From positions 552,579-616,578 of the forward strand of contig NZ_FXZC01000003.1 of assembly GCF_900169275.1 (NCBI RefSeq): a stretch of DNA of 64,000 nt, in the 5' to 3' direction. Below are positions 36,316 to 45,795 of the stretch, in pieces (the first letter of the stretch is position 1; each line of letters starts with the position of its first letter). The DNA comes from Brevibacterium casei CIP 102111 (GTDB taxonomy: Bacteria; Actinomycetota; Actinomycetes; Actinomycetales; Brevibacteriaceae). The notes beneath the pieces are model-generated. The model saw nothing but the letters and a program-made list of their open reading frames with translations. It was not told where the DNA came from and did not search any database. A program made the position numbers and the translations under genes.

Positions 36316-37797
36316 TCAGCATCCTTTGTCGACGGGGGTGGTGTTGACGGGAATCGGGTACTCGCCGGAGAAGCAGGCGGTGCACAGCTGGTCGCGCTTC
36401 TGCCGTGTCGCCTCGATCATCCCGTCGAGGGAGATGTAGCCGAGCGAATCGGCGCCGAGCGAGGTGCAGATCTCCTCGACGCCCAGACCGTTGGCGATGA
36501 GCTCGGCACGGGTGGCGAAGTCGATGCCGTAGTAGCAGGGCCATTTGACCGGCGGGGAGGAGATGCGGATGTGGATCTCCTTGGCCCCGGCCTCCCGGAG
36601 CATGCGCACAAGCGCCCGCTGCGTGTTGCCGCGCACGATCGAGTCGTCGACGACAACGAGGCGCTTGCCCTCGATGTTCTCGCGGATCGGGTTGAGTTTG
36701 AGGCGGATGCCGAGTTCGCGCAGCGTCTGCGAAGGCTGGATGAACGTCCGTCCGACGTACGCGTTCTTCATCAGCCCCTGTCCGAACGGGATCCCGGACT
36801 CCTCGGCGTAGCCGACGGCGGCGGGAGTGCCCGACTCGGGGGTGGCGATGACGAGGTCGGCGTCGACCGGGTACTCCCGGGCGAGCCTGCGTCCCATCTC
36901 CGTGCGCGCGCCGTGGACGATCTGCCCGTCGAGGACGCTGTCGGGACGAGCGAGGTAGACGTACTCGAAGACGCAGCGGGCCTGCTTCTCCTCGGCGAAG
37001 CGGAACGAGCGCAGTCCGTCCTCGTCTATGGCGATGAGTTCACCGGGTTCGACGTCGCGCACGTGCGAGGCGCCGACGATGTCGAGGGCCGCGGTCTCCG
37101 AGGCGACGACCCACCCAGTGGAGAGGCGGCCGAGCGAGAGCGGTCGCACGCCCTGCGGGTCGCGGGCGGCGTAGAGCGTGTTCTCGTCCATGAAGACGAG
37201 CGAGAACGCGCCTTCGACCTGCGGCAGGAGTTTGAGCGCGGCGTCGGTGAGGTCCTCGCCCTGCTCGGTCGCGAAGAGCTCGGTGACGAGTGAGGTGTCG
37301 TTGGACGAGTCGCGGAAGGCCCGGGTGCGGGTGCGCTTCTTCGTCGCCTCGGCGACGACACGGTGCGCGTGGTCGCTGCGGGAGTCGGCGAGGGCCTCGA
37401 GCTCGTCGAAGTTCGTGAGGTTGCCGTTGTGGGCGAGCGCCACCGTGCCGAACGGGGTCGGTCCGAGCGTCGGCTGGGCGTTCTCGAACGACGGCGATCC
37501 CGTCGTCGAGTACCGGGTGTGCCCGACGGCGATGTGTCCCTGGAGGAGTTCGAGATCGCGCTCCTGGAACACCTGGGAGACGAGTCCCATGTCCCGGTAG
37601 ATGAGGATCTGGCTGCCGTTCGAGGCGGCGATGCCCGCGGACTCCTGCCCGCGGTGCTGGAGGGCGTAGAGCCCGAAGTACGAAAGTTTGGCGACTTCCT
37701 CGCCCGGAGCCCAGACTCCGAACACTCCACAGGCGTCCTGTGGGCCGCGGTCCAGGGGGTCGATTTCGTGGGTCAGCTGCCCGTCTCCTCTTGCCAC
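36316..37797 (-). CDS. purF: Amidophosphoribosyltransferase
   Basis: A 493-residue PurF, the committed step of purine synthesis: PRPP plus glutamine gives phosphoribosylamine. The Ntn-type glutaminase begins at the Cys of QDACGVFGVW, so about 20 residues of propeptide are removed to free it. YALQHRGQESAGI and LAHNGNLTNFDEL follow. The PRPP loop is RLVVVDDSIVRGNT. GTG 37797 is the likely start; no strong ribosome site is present, and the upstream membrane-protein gene ends 44 bp away, so translation may depend on readthrough. It is followed directly by purM. Confidence 0.96.
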   Translation of the reverse strand: MARGDGQLTHEIDPLDRGPQDACGVFGVWAPGEEVAKLSYFGLYALQHRGQESAGIAASNGSQILIYRDMGLVSQVFQERDLELLQGHIAVGHTRYSTTGSPSFENAQPTLGPTPFGTVALAHNGNLTNFDELEALADSRSDHAHRVVAEATKKRTRTRAFRDSSNDTSLVTELFATEQGEDLTDAALKLLPQVEGAFSLVFMDENTLYAARDPQGVRPLSLGRLSTGWVVASETAALDIVGASHVRDVEPGELIAIDEDGLRSFRFAEEKQARCVFEYVYLARPDSVLDGQIVHGARTEMGRRLAREYPVDADLVIATPESGTPAAVGYAEESGIPFGQGLMKNAYVGRTFIQPSQTLRELGIRLKLNPIRENIEGKRLVVVDDSIVRGNTQRALVRMLREAGAKEIHIRISSPPVKWPCYYGIDFATRAELIANGLGVEEICTSLGADSLGYISLDGMIEATRQKRDQLCTACFSGEYPIPVNTTPVDKGC

Positions 37798-37841
37798 GTG
37801 AAGAATTGTCTCACACTGCCGGAGGGCCGCCGACCGCCGCC

Positions 37842-38324
37842 TCAGGCGCCGGAACCCGGCCGTTCGGAGCGTCCCAGGTCACCCCGGTCGCCGGTGTCGT
37901 CGGCAGGAGTCCCGGGGGCCGCCTCGGCGGGGGAATCCGGGGACTCACCGCCCGCCTCGGGGCCGGGTTCGGTCCCGGGATCGGGGACCGGCTCACCGCG
38001 CATCTCCGCCAGACGCCGGGCGGCGACGGCCTTGGGATCGTCGACCATGTCGATCTGCGCCTCAACCCGGAATTCGCGGGCCCTGCGCCGGCCGCGCCAG
38101 TCGAGGAGGAGCGCGACGAGACCGCCGAGGAAGAGGCCGATGATGCCGAGGAAGACGACGAGGAGGCCCGCGCCCTTGGCCACGGTCGTCTCCGCGGGGA
38201 TCTGTGCGGGATCGACGACGAGCGTGAGCAGTCCGGCGACGAGGACGCCGAGGATCGCGCCCACGGCCATGAACGCGGCGTACTTGGGGCTGCGACGCAC
38301 CGAGACGTCGATCTGGTCCTTCAT
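37842..38324 (-). CDS. Small membrane protein upstream of purF
   Basis: A 160-residue protein. ATG 38324 has AAGGAG at ideal distance. Two membrane helices (AAFMAVGAILGVLVAGLLTL and GLLVVFLGIIGLFLGGLVAL) are followed by a basic DWRGRRRAREFRVEAQ stretch and a disordered Pro/Gly/Glu-rich tail. Similar two-helix proteins sit beside purF in other Actinobacteria, as I recall; the role is unknown. It is probably first in an operon with purF and purM. Confidence 0.8.
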   Translation of the reverse strand: MKDQIDVSVRRSPKYAAFMAVGAILGVLVAGLLTLVVDPAQIPAETTVAKGAGLLVVFLGIIGLFLGGLVALLLDWRGRRRAREFRVEAQIDMVDDPKAVAARRLAEMRGEPVPDPGTEPGPEAGGESPDSPAEAAPGTPADDTGDRGDLGRSERPGSGA

Positions 38325-38460
38325 GATCTCCTTGCGCGGGGGATGGCGTCGGCCGGGCCGACGAAGTCGCACACAGTCTAGTCCAGCGGCCCTGCCCCGA
38401 TTCCCAGGCAATCCCATAGACTGAGGAGACGATACGCGAAGGCTCTCACAAGGGGTGGAC

Positions 38461-39447
38461 ATGTCAGAAACGATCATCGTCGGAATCGACGGCTCCGCCA
38501 ACAGCCGCTGTGCGCTCAACTGGGCCATCGACCACGCCCAGCTCACCGGCGCGCAGATCCGCCTCATCGCCGCGTACACGGTCCCCGGAGTGAACATGAG
38601 CCGGGCCGACATCGTCTACCCGGCCGACTTCGACACCACCGTCAAGGACTCGACGAAGCAGCTCGCCGAGGCGGCCGCCGCCGTCGTCACCGAAGCCGGA
38701 GTCCCCGTGTCGACCCTCGTCTCCTCCGGAGACGCCTCCGGCGTCCTCATCGACGCATCGACGAACGCCGACCTCGCCGTCGTCGGCGCCCGCGGCCACG
38801 GCGGGTTCTCCGGTCGCCTGCTCGGCTCGGTGGCGCTCGCGATGCCCGCGCACGCGCACTGCCCGACCGTCGTCATCCCGACCACATGGCCCGAGCGCCC
38901 GCCGCACGATGAGCACAACCCCATCGAACCGCCCGTGCGCACCTCGCAGGAGGGTCCGACGGTCGACGCCTCGAAGGGCCCGGGCGCTCATCCCGAGTTC
39001 ACGGGGCAGATCGTCGCCGGCCTCGACCCCTTCGACACCGACAGCCCGGTGCTGCGCGCCGGCGCCGAGCAGGCCCGCATCTACGGCAAGCCCCTCCACC
39101 TCGTCGGCGTCACCGCCGCCCACATCCTCTCCCCCGAGTGGCTGCCGAGCGAAGAGCACCTGACGAAGCTCTACGACGAGGCCGCAGCCGGGTTCGAACT
39201 CGCCTCCGCGACCCTGCGCGACGAGTTCCCCGACCTCGACGTCCGCTGGACGATCTGCGACGCCCCGGCCACGGAGGTCCTCGTCGCGGCGACCCAGACG
39301 GCCGACCAGATGGTCATCGGCTCGCGCGGGCGCAGCGGCTTCGCCGCGACACTCCTCGGGTCGACCTCGCAGGGTGTCCTCGCGCATGCGCTCTGCCCCG
39401 TCCGCGTCGTCCGCGTCCCCCGTCGGAAGAAGGCCGCCAAGAGCTGA
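38461..39447 (+). CDS. Tandem universal stress protein
   Basis: A 328-residue protein with two UspA domains (about 1-145 and 180-328). Each has the ATP-binding pattern G-x2-G-x9-G-S/T: GHGGFSGRLLGS in the first and GRSGFAATLLGS in the second. The first begins IIVGIDGSANSRCALNWAID. ATG 38461 is preceded by AGGGG; a GTG six bases earlier is a less likely start. Such proteins are made in starvation, hypoxia or oxidative stress. It is a single gene, divergent from the purF unit. Confidence 0.92.
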   Translation: MSETIIVGIDGSANSRCALNWAIDHAQLTGAQIRLIAAYTVPGVNMSRADIVYPADFDTTVKDSTKQLAEAAAAVVTEAGVPVSTLVSSGDASGVLIDASTNADLAVVGARGHGGFSGRLLGSVALAMPAHAHCPTVVIPTTWPERPPHDEHNPIEPPVRTSQEGPTVDASKGPGAHPEFTGQIVAGLDPFDTDSPVLRAGAEQARIYGKPLHLVGVTAAHILSPEWLPSEEHLTKLYDEAAAGFELASATLRDEFPDLDVRWTICDAPATEVLVAATQTADQMVIGSRGRSGFAATLLGSTSQGVLAHALCPVRVVRVPRRKKAAKS

Positions 39448-39492
39448 GGCACAGCCGAAGGCTGACCCGCTCGTCGTCCGCTCATCGTCCGC

Positions 39493-40407
39493 TCAGCCGA
39501 GAGCGATGAGGCCGATGCCGGCGACGACGACGATCGCACCGATGAGCTTCGCGGCCACACCCCGCTCACCGAAGAACCACCACGCGAGCAGGGTGCCGAC
39601 GATGATCGACGTCTCGCGCACCGGTGCGACGAGGGAGACCGGGGCGCGCTGCATCGCATAGAGGACGAGCAGGTAGGCGACCGGGGAGAGGACCGCGACC
39701 GTGATGAGCGCCCACCTGTGCTCGGTGACGATCGACCGGAGGTCCGCCCGCCTGCTCGCCCCACCGGGAAGCGTGACGATGCCCGCGCCCATGACCAGCG
39801 CCACGCATACCTCGGAGACGGCGAAGTAGAGCAGCGGGGAGCCGGTGATGTGGTTGACGGCGAAGTCGTCCCAGAGAGTGTAGGCGGCGATGAACGCCCC
39901 GATGAGACCGCCCCACGCGAGGCCCCGGACGACGCCGGCGGACCCCGCCCGCCCGGTGATCCCGCGCGGCTGACCGGTGGTCCGGCGCGGCTGGAGCGTG
40001 ACGACGGCGATGCCGGCGAGGACGATGAGGGCCCCGGTGATCTCGAACCCGCTCGGCCTCTCCCCGAGGAAGGCGACGGCGACGATGATCGTGAGCACCG
40101 GCCCGAACCCCCGGGCGCTGGGGTAGACGACCCCGAGCGGTGCGTGGTCGTAGCCGGACTGCAGGGAGATCGAGTACCCGATGTGGAGAACAGCGGAGAC
40201 GAGCGCTGCGATGATGAGCGCCCAGTCCAGCGGCTGCGCACCGGTGGCGACGAGCCAGATCGCGATCGGGGCGAGCAGGATCGCGGAGAGCCCGTGGTAG
40301 GCGAGGACGAACGCATAGCCCTTGCCGGCGACGGTCTTCGCCGCGAGGTTCCACACGGCGTGGGCGACCGCGGCGACGAGCACCAGGGTGAGGACCGCCG
40401 GAGTCAC
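39493..40407 (-). CDS. EamA/DMT family transporter
   Basis: A 304-residue, ten-helix drug/metabolite transporter-type protein: VAAVAHAVWNLAAKTVAGKG at the start and VVAGIGLIALG at the end, with two EamA repeats. The GTG at 40407 overlaps the aldehyde dehydrogenase stop (GTGA), so it is translationally coupled and last in the set asparaginase, SCP-like, aldehyde dehydrogenase, EamA. It could export or import a product of those enzymes; the substrate is unknown. Confidence 0.85.
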   Translation of the reverse strand: MTPAVLTLVLVAAVAHAVWNLAAKTVAGKGYAFVLAYHGLSAILLAPIAIWLVATGAQPLDWALIIAALVSAVLHIGYSISLQSGYDHAPLGVVYPSARGFGPVLTIIVAVAFLGERPSGFEITGALIVLAGIAVVTLQPRRTTGQPRGITGRAGSAGVVRGLAWGGLIGAFIAAYTLWDDFAVNHITGSPLLYFAVSEVCVALVMGAGIVTLPGGASRRADLRSIVTEHRWALITVAVLSPVAYLLVLYAMQRAPVSLVAPVRETSIIVGTLLAWWFFGERGVAAKLIGAIVVVAGIGLIALG

Positions 40408-41846
40408 AGTCTGATGACGACCGTCTTCGTCTGCGTGTACTCGTCGAGGGCCTCGATCGACTTCTCGCGGCCGTACCCTGACTTCTTGAACCCGCCGAAG
40501 GGCAGTTCGACTCCCCCGCCGGCCCCGTAGGTGTTGACGAAGACCTGCCCGGCCTCCACCTCGGCGGCGATCCGGTGGGCACGGGAGAGCTCCCGGGTCC
40601 ACAGGGCGGAGACGAGACCGTACTCGGTGCCGTTGGCCAGGTCCACGGCCTCCTCGTCGTCGGCGAAGGTCATCGCGACGACGACGGGGCCGAACACCTC
40701 CTGCTGGGCGATCGTCGACCCCGGGGTGACGCCGTCGACGAGGGTCGGGGCGATGAAGGCACCCCCGCCGAGGTCGTCGGCCAGTCCCTGCGGACGGGAC
40801 CCACCGGTGACGATGCGGGCGTCGCCGATGTCGGTGAGGAAGCCCTCGACCCGGGCCTGCTGCCCCACCGAGATGAGCGGGCCGAGCATCGGGTCGTCGA
40901 GTCCGTGGCCGATCGTCACCTGCTCCATGGCCGCAGCGAGCTTCTCGATGACCTCGGCATGGACCTCGCGGGCGACGATGAGGCGGGCTCCGGCCGAACA
41001 CGTCTGTCCGGCGTTCTGGATGATCGAGCGCACGAGCGAGGGGATCGCCGCATCGATATCGGCGTCGGCGAAGACGATGTTCGCCGACTTCCCGCCGAGT
41101 TCGAGGATCGTCGGCACGACCCTCTCGGCCGCGGCGTGGGCGATCTGCGCACCGACCTCCGTGGAGCCGACGAAGCCGAGGTGGGCGACGCCGTGATGCG
41201 CGGCCAGAGCCGCCCCCGCCTCGGCGCCGAGACCGGTGACGACGTTGAAGGCCCCTGCGGGGAACCCGACGGAGTGGAGGAGCTCGGCGAGGCGAACGGT
41301 CGACCGGGGCGTCTCATCGGCGGGTTTGGCGACCGCGCAGTTGCCAGTGGCCAGCGAAGTGGCCGCAGCCCGGCCGATGAGCTGGAGCGGGTAGTTCCAC
41401 GCGACGATGTGCCCGGTCACCCCGTAGGGTTCGCGGCGCGTGTAGACGTGCATGTCCTCGGCCAGCGGGATCGTCGTGCCGTAGTACGCCTCGATGGTGT
41501 GCCCGTAGAACTCGAAGTAGCGGGCGCACACATCGACGTCGGCGTAGGCCTGGGTGAGCGGTTTGCCCGTGTCCTCGGATTCGATGCGCGCGAGTTCGTC
41601 GCGGTGGGTGCGGATCGCCTCGGCGGTGGTGACGAGGAGACGGGAGCGCTGCTCGGGGCTCGAGCGCTTCCACTCCCGCTGTGCCTTCGCCGCCGCCTTG
41701 ACCGCCCGGTCGACCTCGTCCGCACCGCCCCGGGAGACGTCGCCGAGGTGGTCGCCGGTGGCAGGGTCGATGTTCGCGTATGTCGTCAGCGAGGGCACGT
41801 GTCGGCCGCCGATGAACGAGGTCGTCTTGGTGATCTGGGCGCTCAT
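40404..41846 (-). CDS. NAD(P)-dependent aldehyde dehydrogenase
   Basis: A 480-residue enzyme with WNYPLQLIGRAAATSLATGN, GFVGSTEVGAQIA, ILELGGKSANIVFADADID (catalytic Glu) and NAGQTCSAG (catalytic Cys). EVFGPVVVAMTFADDEEAV and SGYGREKSIEALDEYTQTK close the fold. It resembles betaine-aldehyde/aminoaldehyde dehydrogenases in motif detail, but the substrate is undefined. It overlaps both neighbours by 4 bp, so expression is locked to the SCP-like gene and the EamA gene. Confidence 0.9.
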   Translation of the reverse strand: MSAQITKTTSFIGGRHVPSLTTYANIDPATGDHLGDVSRGGADEVDRAVKAAAKAQREWKRSSPEQRSRLLVTTAEAIRTHRDELARIESEDTGKPLTQAYADVDVCARYFEFYGHTIEAYYGTTIPLAEDMHVYTRREPYGVTGHIVAWNYPLQLIGRAAATSLATGNCAVAKPADETPRSTVRLAELLHSVGFPAGAFNVVTGLGAEAGAALAAHHGVAHLGFVGSTEVGAQIAHAAAERVVPTILELGGKSANIVFADADIDAAIPSLVRSIIQNAGQTCSAGARLIVAREVHAEVIEKLAAAMEQVTIGHGLDDPMLGPLISVGQQARVEGFLTDIGDARIVTGGSRPQGLADDLGGGAFIAPTLVDGVTPGSTIAQQEVFGPVVVAMTFADDEEAVDLANGTEYGLVSALWTRELSRAHRIAAEVEAGQVFVNTYGAGGGVELPFGGFKKSGYGREKSIEALDEYTQTKTVVIRL

Positions 41847-42244
41847 CGCGGTCCTTCGAGCTCGGCTGAGGTGAAGAGCGGAACGAAGTCGGAGAGGTCG
41901 GCGCGGGTGCCCGAGGCGTCGACGGTGCCGGCGGCGAGCGCCTCGGCGAAGTCAGTGCGTCCGGTGACGAGGTCGAGCCACACCTCGGCGGAGGTCTCGA
42001 CGACATTGGGCGGGGTGCCGCGGGTGTGCCGGGGGCCGGGGATGCACTGGGTGACGCCGAAGGGCGGGACCCGGACCTCGACGCTGTTGCCCTCGGCGCG
42101 GGAGGCGAGCTCCTCGAGGGTGTAGCGCACCGCGGTCGCCAGTGTCGCCCGATCGCCCGGGGCTGCGTCGGCGTCTGCGTGGGCCACCCACATCTCGAGT
42201 GCGCGCCTGCCCTCGTCGGGGTCTATCCGTCGTCGAATCGCCAT
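41843..42244 (-). CDS. Sterol-carrier-family protein (SCP-like)
   Basis: A 133-residue protein, MAIRRRIDPDEGRRALEMW at the start, with VEVRVPPFGVTQCIPGPRHT in the middle. This matches small actinobacterial proteins annotated as sterol carrier family, often found near purF or purD; I recall a mycobacterial relative beside purF. It is likely a lipid-binding fold of unknown ligand. ATG 42244 is set by GGAGGGAG upstream. It starts 1 bp after the asparaginase stop and overlaps the aldehyde dehydrogenase start by 4 bp. Confidence 0.8.
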   Translation of the reverse strand: MAIRRRIDPDEGRRALEMWVAHADADAAPGDRATLATAVRYTLEELASRAEGNSVEVRVPPFGVTQCIPGPRHTRGTPPNVVETSAEVWLDLVTGRTDFAEALAAGTVDASGTRADLSDFVPLFTSAELEGPR

Positions 42245-42245
42245 C

Positions 42246-43322
42246 TCAGCTCCCTCCTCCTGCTGCATCTTCGCTCACGCGCACGGTGCCGACGACCGCT
42301 GTCCGCCCCTCGGAATCCGTGCCTCCCGTGACGGGCTCGGTGATGAGACGGGCGACCTCGGCGAGTTCGTCGTCGCCGACCTCCGGCAGGGCACCCGCCC
42401 GCCGAAGCAGGGTGAGGGCGACGAGGCCGGTGGCTCGCGACGAGCCGTCGAGGCATTTGAGCGCAACGGCGTGACCGTCCCGGGTGGCCATGACGATGAC
42501 GCCTTCGGCACCGCCCTTCGCGAAGACGCCGAGGCGCTCGATGACCGTCGTGTTCGGTCGCCCGTGCCCTTCGATCGCCCACGGCTGCGCGAACACCGCC
42601 TCGATGAGGGTGCGGGCGTGGTCGGCGAAGTCGGCGAGCCCGGGTGCCACGGATCCGGGTGTCGCAGATCCGGGCACAGCTGAACCGAGGCCGACGACGC
42701 GGCCGATCGCCCGGGCGAGACCGGTGAGACTGAGCGCGAACACGGGAGCCCCGCACCCGTCGGTGCCGACCGCGGGCGGCGTTTCCTCGGCGAAGGCGGC
42801 GACCACCTCGGCGACCCGGACCTGGACGGGATGGGCGGGATCGAGGTAGCTCGCGGTGTCCGCACCGACGGCGTGGGCGGCACGGAGGAAGGCTGCGTGT
42901 TTGCCGGAGCAGTTGAAGTGCACGGGCGAGATCGGGTCTCCCGCCTCGGCGAGGCTGCGCCGGTAGGCCCCGTCGGCGGGGTGGACGGAGGGGCACCGGA
43001 GGTCGTCGGCGCTCAGTCCCGCGGACTCAAGCATCGCGGTCACGGTCTCGACGTGCCCGGCCTCTGAGCGGTGGGAGGCGGTGGCGAGCGCCGCCGCGGT
43101 CCCGGTGAGGTCGGCGCCGAGCGACATCGCGGCGAGCGCCTGAAGCGGTTTGAGGCTCGAGCGGGTGAAGATCGGGGCAGTGGGCGACCCGAGGCTGAGC
43201 GCCGGGGACCCGTCAGGGTCGAGGACGACGGCGGAACCGAGGTGACGGGACTCGACGAATCCGCTGCGCTCGACGACGGCGAGCTCGACCGCCTCGGCGG
43301 GGGTGAAGGTGGAGAGGCTCAC
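42246..43322 (-). CDS. L-asparaginase II-type amidohydrolase
   Basis: A 358-residue protein of the asparaginase_II family (PF06089 type, related to Rhizobium-type thermolabile asparaginases): IFTRSSLKPLQALAAMSLGA, ASHRSEAGHVETV, HFNCSGKHAAFL and GTDGCGAPVFALSL carry the conserved Ser-Lys and Cys residues. It hydrolyses asparagine to aspartate and ammonia if the family role holds. Aspartate is a substrate of PurC, whose gene is divergent. The GTG start lies seven bases after a TACGCT -10 box and has no ribosome site, so the mRNA is probably leaderless. Confidence 0.87.
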   Translation of the reverse strand: MSLSTFTPAEAVELAVVERSGFVESRHLGSAVVLDPDGSPALSLGSPTAPIFTRSSLKPLQALAAMSLGADLTGTAAALATASHRSEAGHVETVTAMLESAGLSADDLRCPSVHPADGAYRRSLAEAGDPISPVHFNCSGKHAAFLRAAHAVGADTASYLDPAHPVQVRVAEVVAAFAEETPPAVGTDGCGAPVFALSLTGLARAIGRVVGLGSAVPGSATPGSVAPGLADFADHARTLIEAVFAQPWAIEGHGRPNTTVIERLGVFAKGGAEGVIVMATRDGHAVALKCLDGSSRATGLVALTLLRRAGALPEVGDDELAEVARLITEPVTGGTDSEGRTAVVGTVRVSEDAAGGGS

Positions 43323-43355
43323 GCACTCAAGCGTACGACCTTATAGGCTGGTCGT
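43323..43355. promoter_or_regulatory. 33-bp divergent double leaderless promoter, asparaginase / purD-purC
   Basis: The whole gap between two GTG starts is 33 bp. On the plus strand TAGGCT (43344-43349) is six bases before GTG 43356. On the minus strand TACGCT (43335-43330) is seven bases before GTG 43322. The two -10 boxes are 8 bp apart. Each -35 region must lie at or beyond the start of the opposite gene, so the polymerases should compete. Confidence 0.6.
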
Positions 43356-45605
43356 GTGAAGGTTCTCGTCATCGGGTCGGGCTCCCGCGAACATGCCCTC
43401 GTCCTTGCTCTCAGCCGCGACCCCCAGGTCGACGCCGTCATCGCCGCCCCCGGGAATCCGGGGATCGCGGCGATCGCCCACACCGAGGCGCTCGACGCCT
43501 CCGACGCGCAGGCGGTGACCGCGCTCGCCGAACGCCTCGACGTCGACCTCGTCGTCGTCGGACCCGAGGCCCCGCTCGTCGCCGGGGTCGCCGACGCCCT
43601 GCGTGAGGCCTCGTTCCCGGTCTTCGGTCCGAGCGCCGAGGCCGCACACCTCGAAGGCTCGAAGGCGTTTGCCAAGGAGATCATGGAGGCGGCGGGGGTG
43701 CCGACCGCGCGCACCGTCGTCGCCTACACCACAGACGAGGCGGCCGCTGCGATCGACGACTTCGGCGCCCCGTACGTCGTCAAGGCCGACGGGCTCGCCG
43801 CGGGCAAGGGCGTCGTCGTCACCACCGACCGGCAGGCAGCCCTCGACCACGCGCACTCGTGCCTCGAGGTCTCCGACCGGGTCGTCATCGAGGACTACCT
43901 CGACGGACCCGAGGTCTCCCTCTTCGTCCTCTGCGACGGGTCCCGGACCGTGCCGCTCGCCCCCGCCCAGGACTTCAAGCGCATCGGCGACGGCGACTCG
44001 GGACCGAACACCGGCGGCATGGGCGCCTACTCGCCGCTGCCGTGGGCACCTGCGGGCATGGTCGAGGGCATCGTCAGCACCGTCGCCCAGCCCGTCGTCG
44101 ACGAGATGGCCCGCCGCGGCACCCCGTTCACCGGTCTCCTCTACTGCGGGCTGGCCCTGACCTCGAAGGGCCTGCGCGTCGTCGAATTCAACGTCCGCTT
44201 CGGCGACCCCGAGACCCAGTCCGTCCTCGCCCGCCTGCGCACCCCGCTCGGGCAGCCGCTGCTCGCCGCCGCCGAGGGCCGCCTCGACGAGGTCGGCGAG
44301 CTCGACTGGGATCCGCGCACCGCGGTCACCGTCGTCATGGCCGCCGAAGGCTACCCGGAGAGCCCTCGCACGGGCGATGTCATCGCCGGACTCGAGGCCG
44401 CCGACGCCCGCGAGGACGTCTCCGTCCTCCACGCCGGCACCCGCACGTCCGAGGACGGCGCCGGCGACGTCCTCACCGCCGGGGGACGCGTCCTCTCGGT
44501 CGTCGCCCTCGGCGCCGACCTCGACGAGGCACGGGCCCGAGCGTACGCCGCCGTCGACGAGATCTCCTGGGACGGCGAGCAGCACCGCACGGACATCGCC
44601 GAGGCGGCCGCGGCCGGGACGATCGAAGTCGCCGACATCTATGCCGCCCCCGAGGCAGGAGCGGAGGCAGGCCCTGCCGGTTCGAGTGACACCGCTCCCA
44701 CCGCAGCGCCCGGCTCTGATGCCCCGGTGCTCCCGGGCTGGACTCACGTGTACTCGGGCAAGGTCCGTGACCTCTACATCCCCGAGGACGCAGCAGACAT
44801 CGCCTCGGCCGAGCGCCTGCTCATGGTCGCCTCGGACCGGATCTCCGCCTACGACTGGGTCCTCGACACCGAGATCCCCGACAAGGGCCGGGTGCTCACC
44901 GGGCTGAGCCTGTGGTGGTTCGATCAGCTGTCCGACATCATCGGCAACCACGTCATCAGCACCGACGTCCCCGCGGCCGTGCGCGGGCGCGGGCTCATCG
45001 TCCAGAACCTCACGATGATCCCCGTCGAGTGCGTCGCCCGCGGCTACCTCACCGGCTCCGGCCTGAGCGACTACCGGGAGACGGGTGCCGTGTGCGGCGT
45101 CGAGCTGCCCGCGGGTCTCACCGAGGCCGACAGGCTCGAGCCGCCGATCTTCACCCCGGCGACGAAGGCCGCACTGGGCGACCACGACGAGAACGTGTCC
45201 TTCGAGCAGGTCGCCGAGACCATCGGCGCCGACCAGGCCAAGCGGATCCGCGACCTCACCCTGAACATCTACTCCCGCGCCGAGGAGATCGCCCGGGAGC
45301 GCGGCATCGTGCTCGCCGACACGAAGTTCGAGTTCGGGACGCTGCCCGACGGGACGATCGTCCTCGCCGACGAGGTCCTCACTCCCGACTCCTCCCGCTT
45401 CTGGGACGCCGAGTCCTACGCGCCCGGCACCGTGCAGGCGAGCTTCGACAAGCAGTTCGTCCGCGACTGGCTGACGACCGAGTCCGGGTGGGACAGGTCC
45501 TCGGACACTCCCCCGCCGGCCCTGCCCGCCGAGGTGGTCGAGAAGACCCGCGCCCGCTACATCGAGGCGTTCGAGACGCTCACCGGCGAGTCCTTCCCCG
45601 CGTAA
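43356..45605 (+). CDS. purDC: Bifunctional PurD-PurC: GAR synthetase fused to SAICAR synthase
   Basis: A single 749-residue frame. Residues 1 to about 430 are PurD (phosphoribosylamine-glycine ligase): [40 protein letters not shown] and [13 protein letters not shown] mark the ATP-grasp fold. A 25-residue Ala/Gly/Pro/Ser linker follows. Residues from about 458 are Pur[41 protein letters not shown]-type [19 protein letters not shown] and [15 protein letters not shown]. The linker is in frame with no stop, Met or ribosome site, so this is a real fusion. The GTG start has a -10 box six bases upstream. A strong hairpin ends the gene. Confidence 0.95.
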   Translation: MKVLVIGSGSREHALVLALSRDPQVDAVIAAPGNPGIAAIAHTEALDASDAQAVTALAERLDVDLVVVGPEAPLVAGVADALREASFPVFGPSAEAAHLEGSKAFAKEIMEAAGVPTARTVVAYTTDEAAAAIDDFGAPYVVKADGLAAGKGVVVTTDRQAALDHAHSCLEVSDRVVIEDYLDGPEVSLFVLCDGSRTVPLAPAQDFKRIGDGDSGPNTGGMGAYSPLPWAPAGMVEGIVSTVAQPVVDEMARRGTPFTGLLYCGLALTSKGLRVVEFNVRFGDPETQSVLARLRTPLGQPLLAAAEGRLDEVGELDWDPRTAVTVVMAAEGYPESPRTGDVIAGLEAADAREDVSVLHAGTRTSEDGAGDVLTAGGRVLSVVALGADLDEARARAYAAVDEISWDGEQHRTDIAEAAAAGTIEVADIYAAPEAGAEAGPAGSSDTAPTAAPGSDAPVLPGWTHVYSGKVRDLYIPEDAADIASAERLLMVASDRISAYDWVLDTEIPDKGRVLTGLSLWWFDQLSDIIGNHVISTDVPAAVRGRGLIVQNLTMIPVECVARGYLTGSGLSDYRETGAVCGVELPAGLTEADRLEPPIFTPATKAALGDHDENVSFEQVAETIGADQAKRIRDLTLNIYSRAEEIARERGIVLADTKFEFGTLPDGTIVLADEVLTPDSSRFWDAESYAPGTVQASFDKQFVRDWLTTESGWDRSSDTPPPALPAEVVEKTRARYIEAFETLTGESFPA

Positions 45606-45630
45606 TCCCGCGCCTCCAACACGAGTTGAG

Positions 45631-45675
45631 GACGCTGAGTGTCGGTTTCCGACTGAGGAATCGACACTCAGCGTC
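45631..45675 (+). terminator. Terminator after purD-purC
   Basis: GACGCTGAGTGTCG (45631-45644) and CGACACTCAGCGTC (45662-45675) make a perfect 14-bp stem with a 17-base loop, 25 bp after the stop. No U-tract. Confidence 0.8.
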
Positions 45676-45795
45676 ATCTGCTCGTCGGTGGGCGCCTCAC
45701 CTCGTCACCACCTCGGCGGACCACTGTTTCAGCAGGTCATTCGCGCTTTCGGCAAGCGTTCTCCCGTCACTTCCGGTCTCATACGACGGATCTAG

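Noticed and set aside
43341..45677. Minus-strand open frame of nearly 780 codons
   Set aside because: Fully antisense to the purD-purC fusion and Gly/Val/Asp-rich without motifs.
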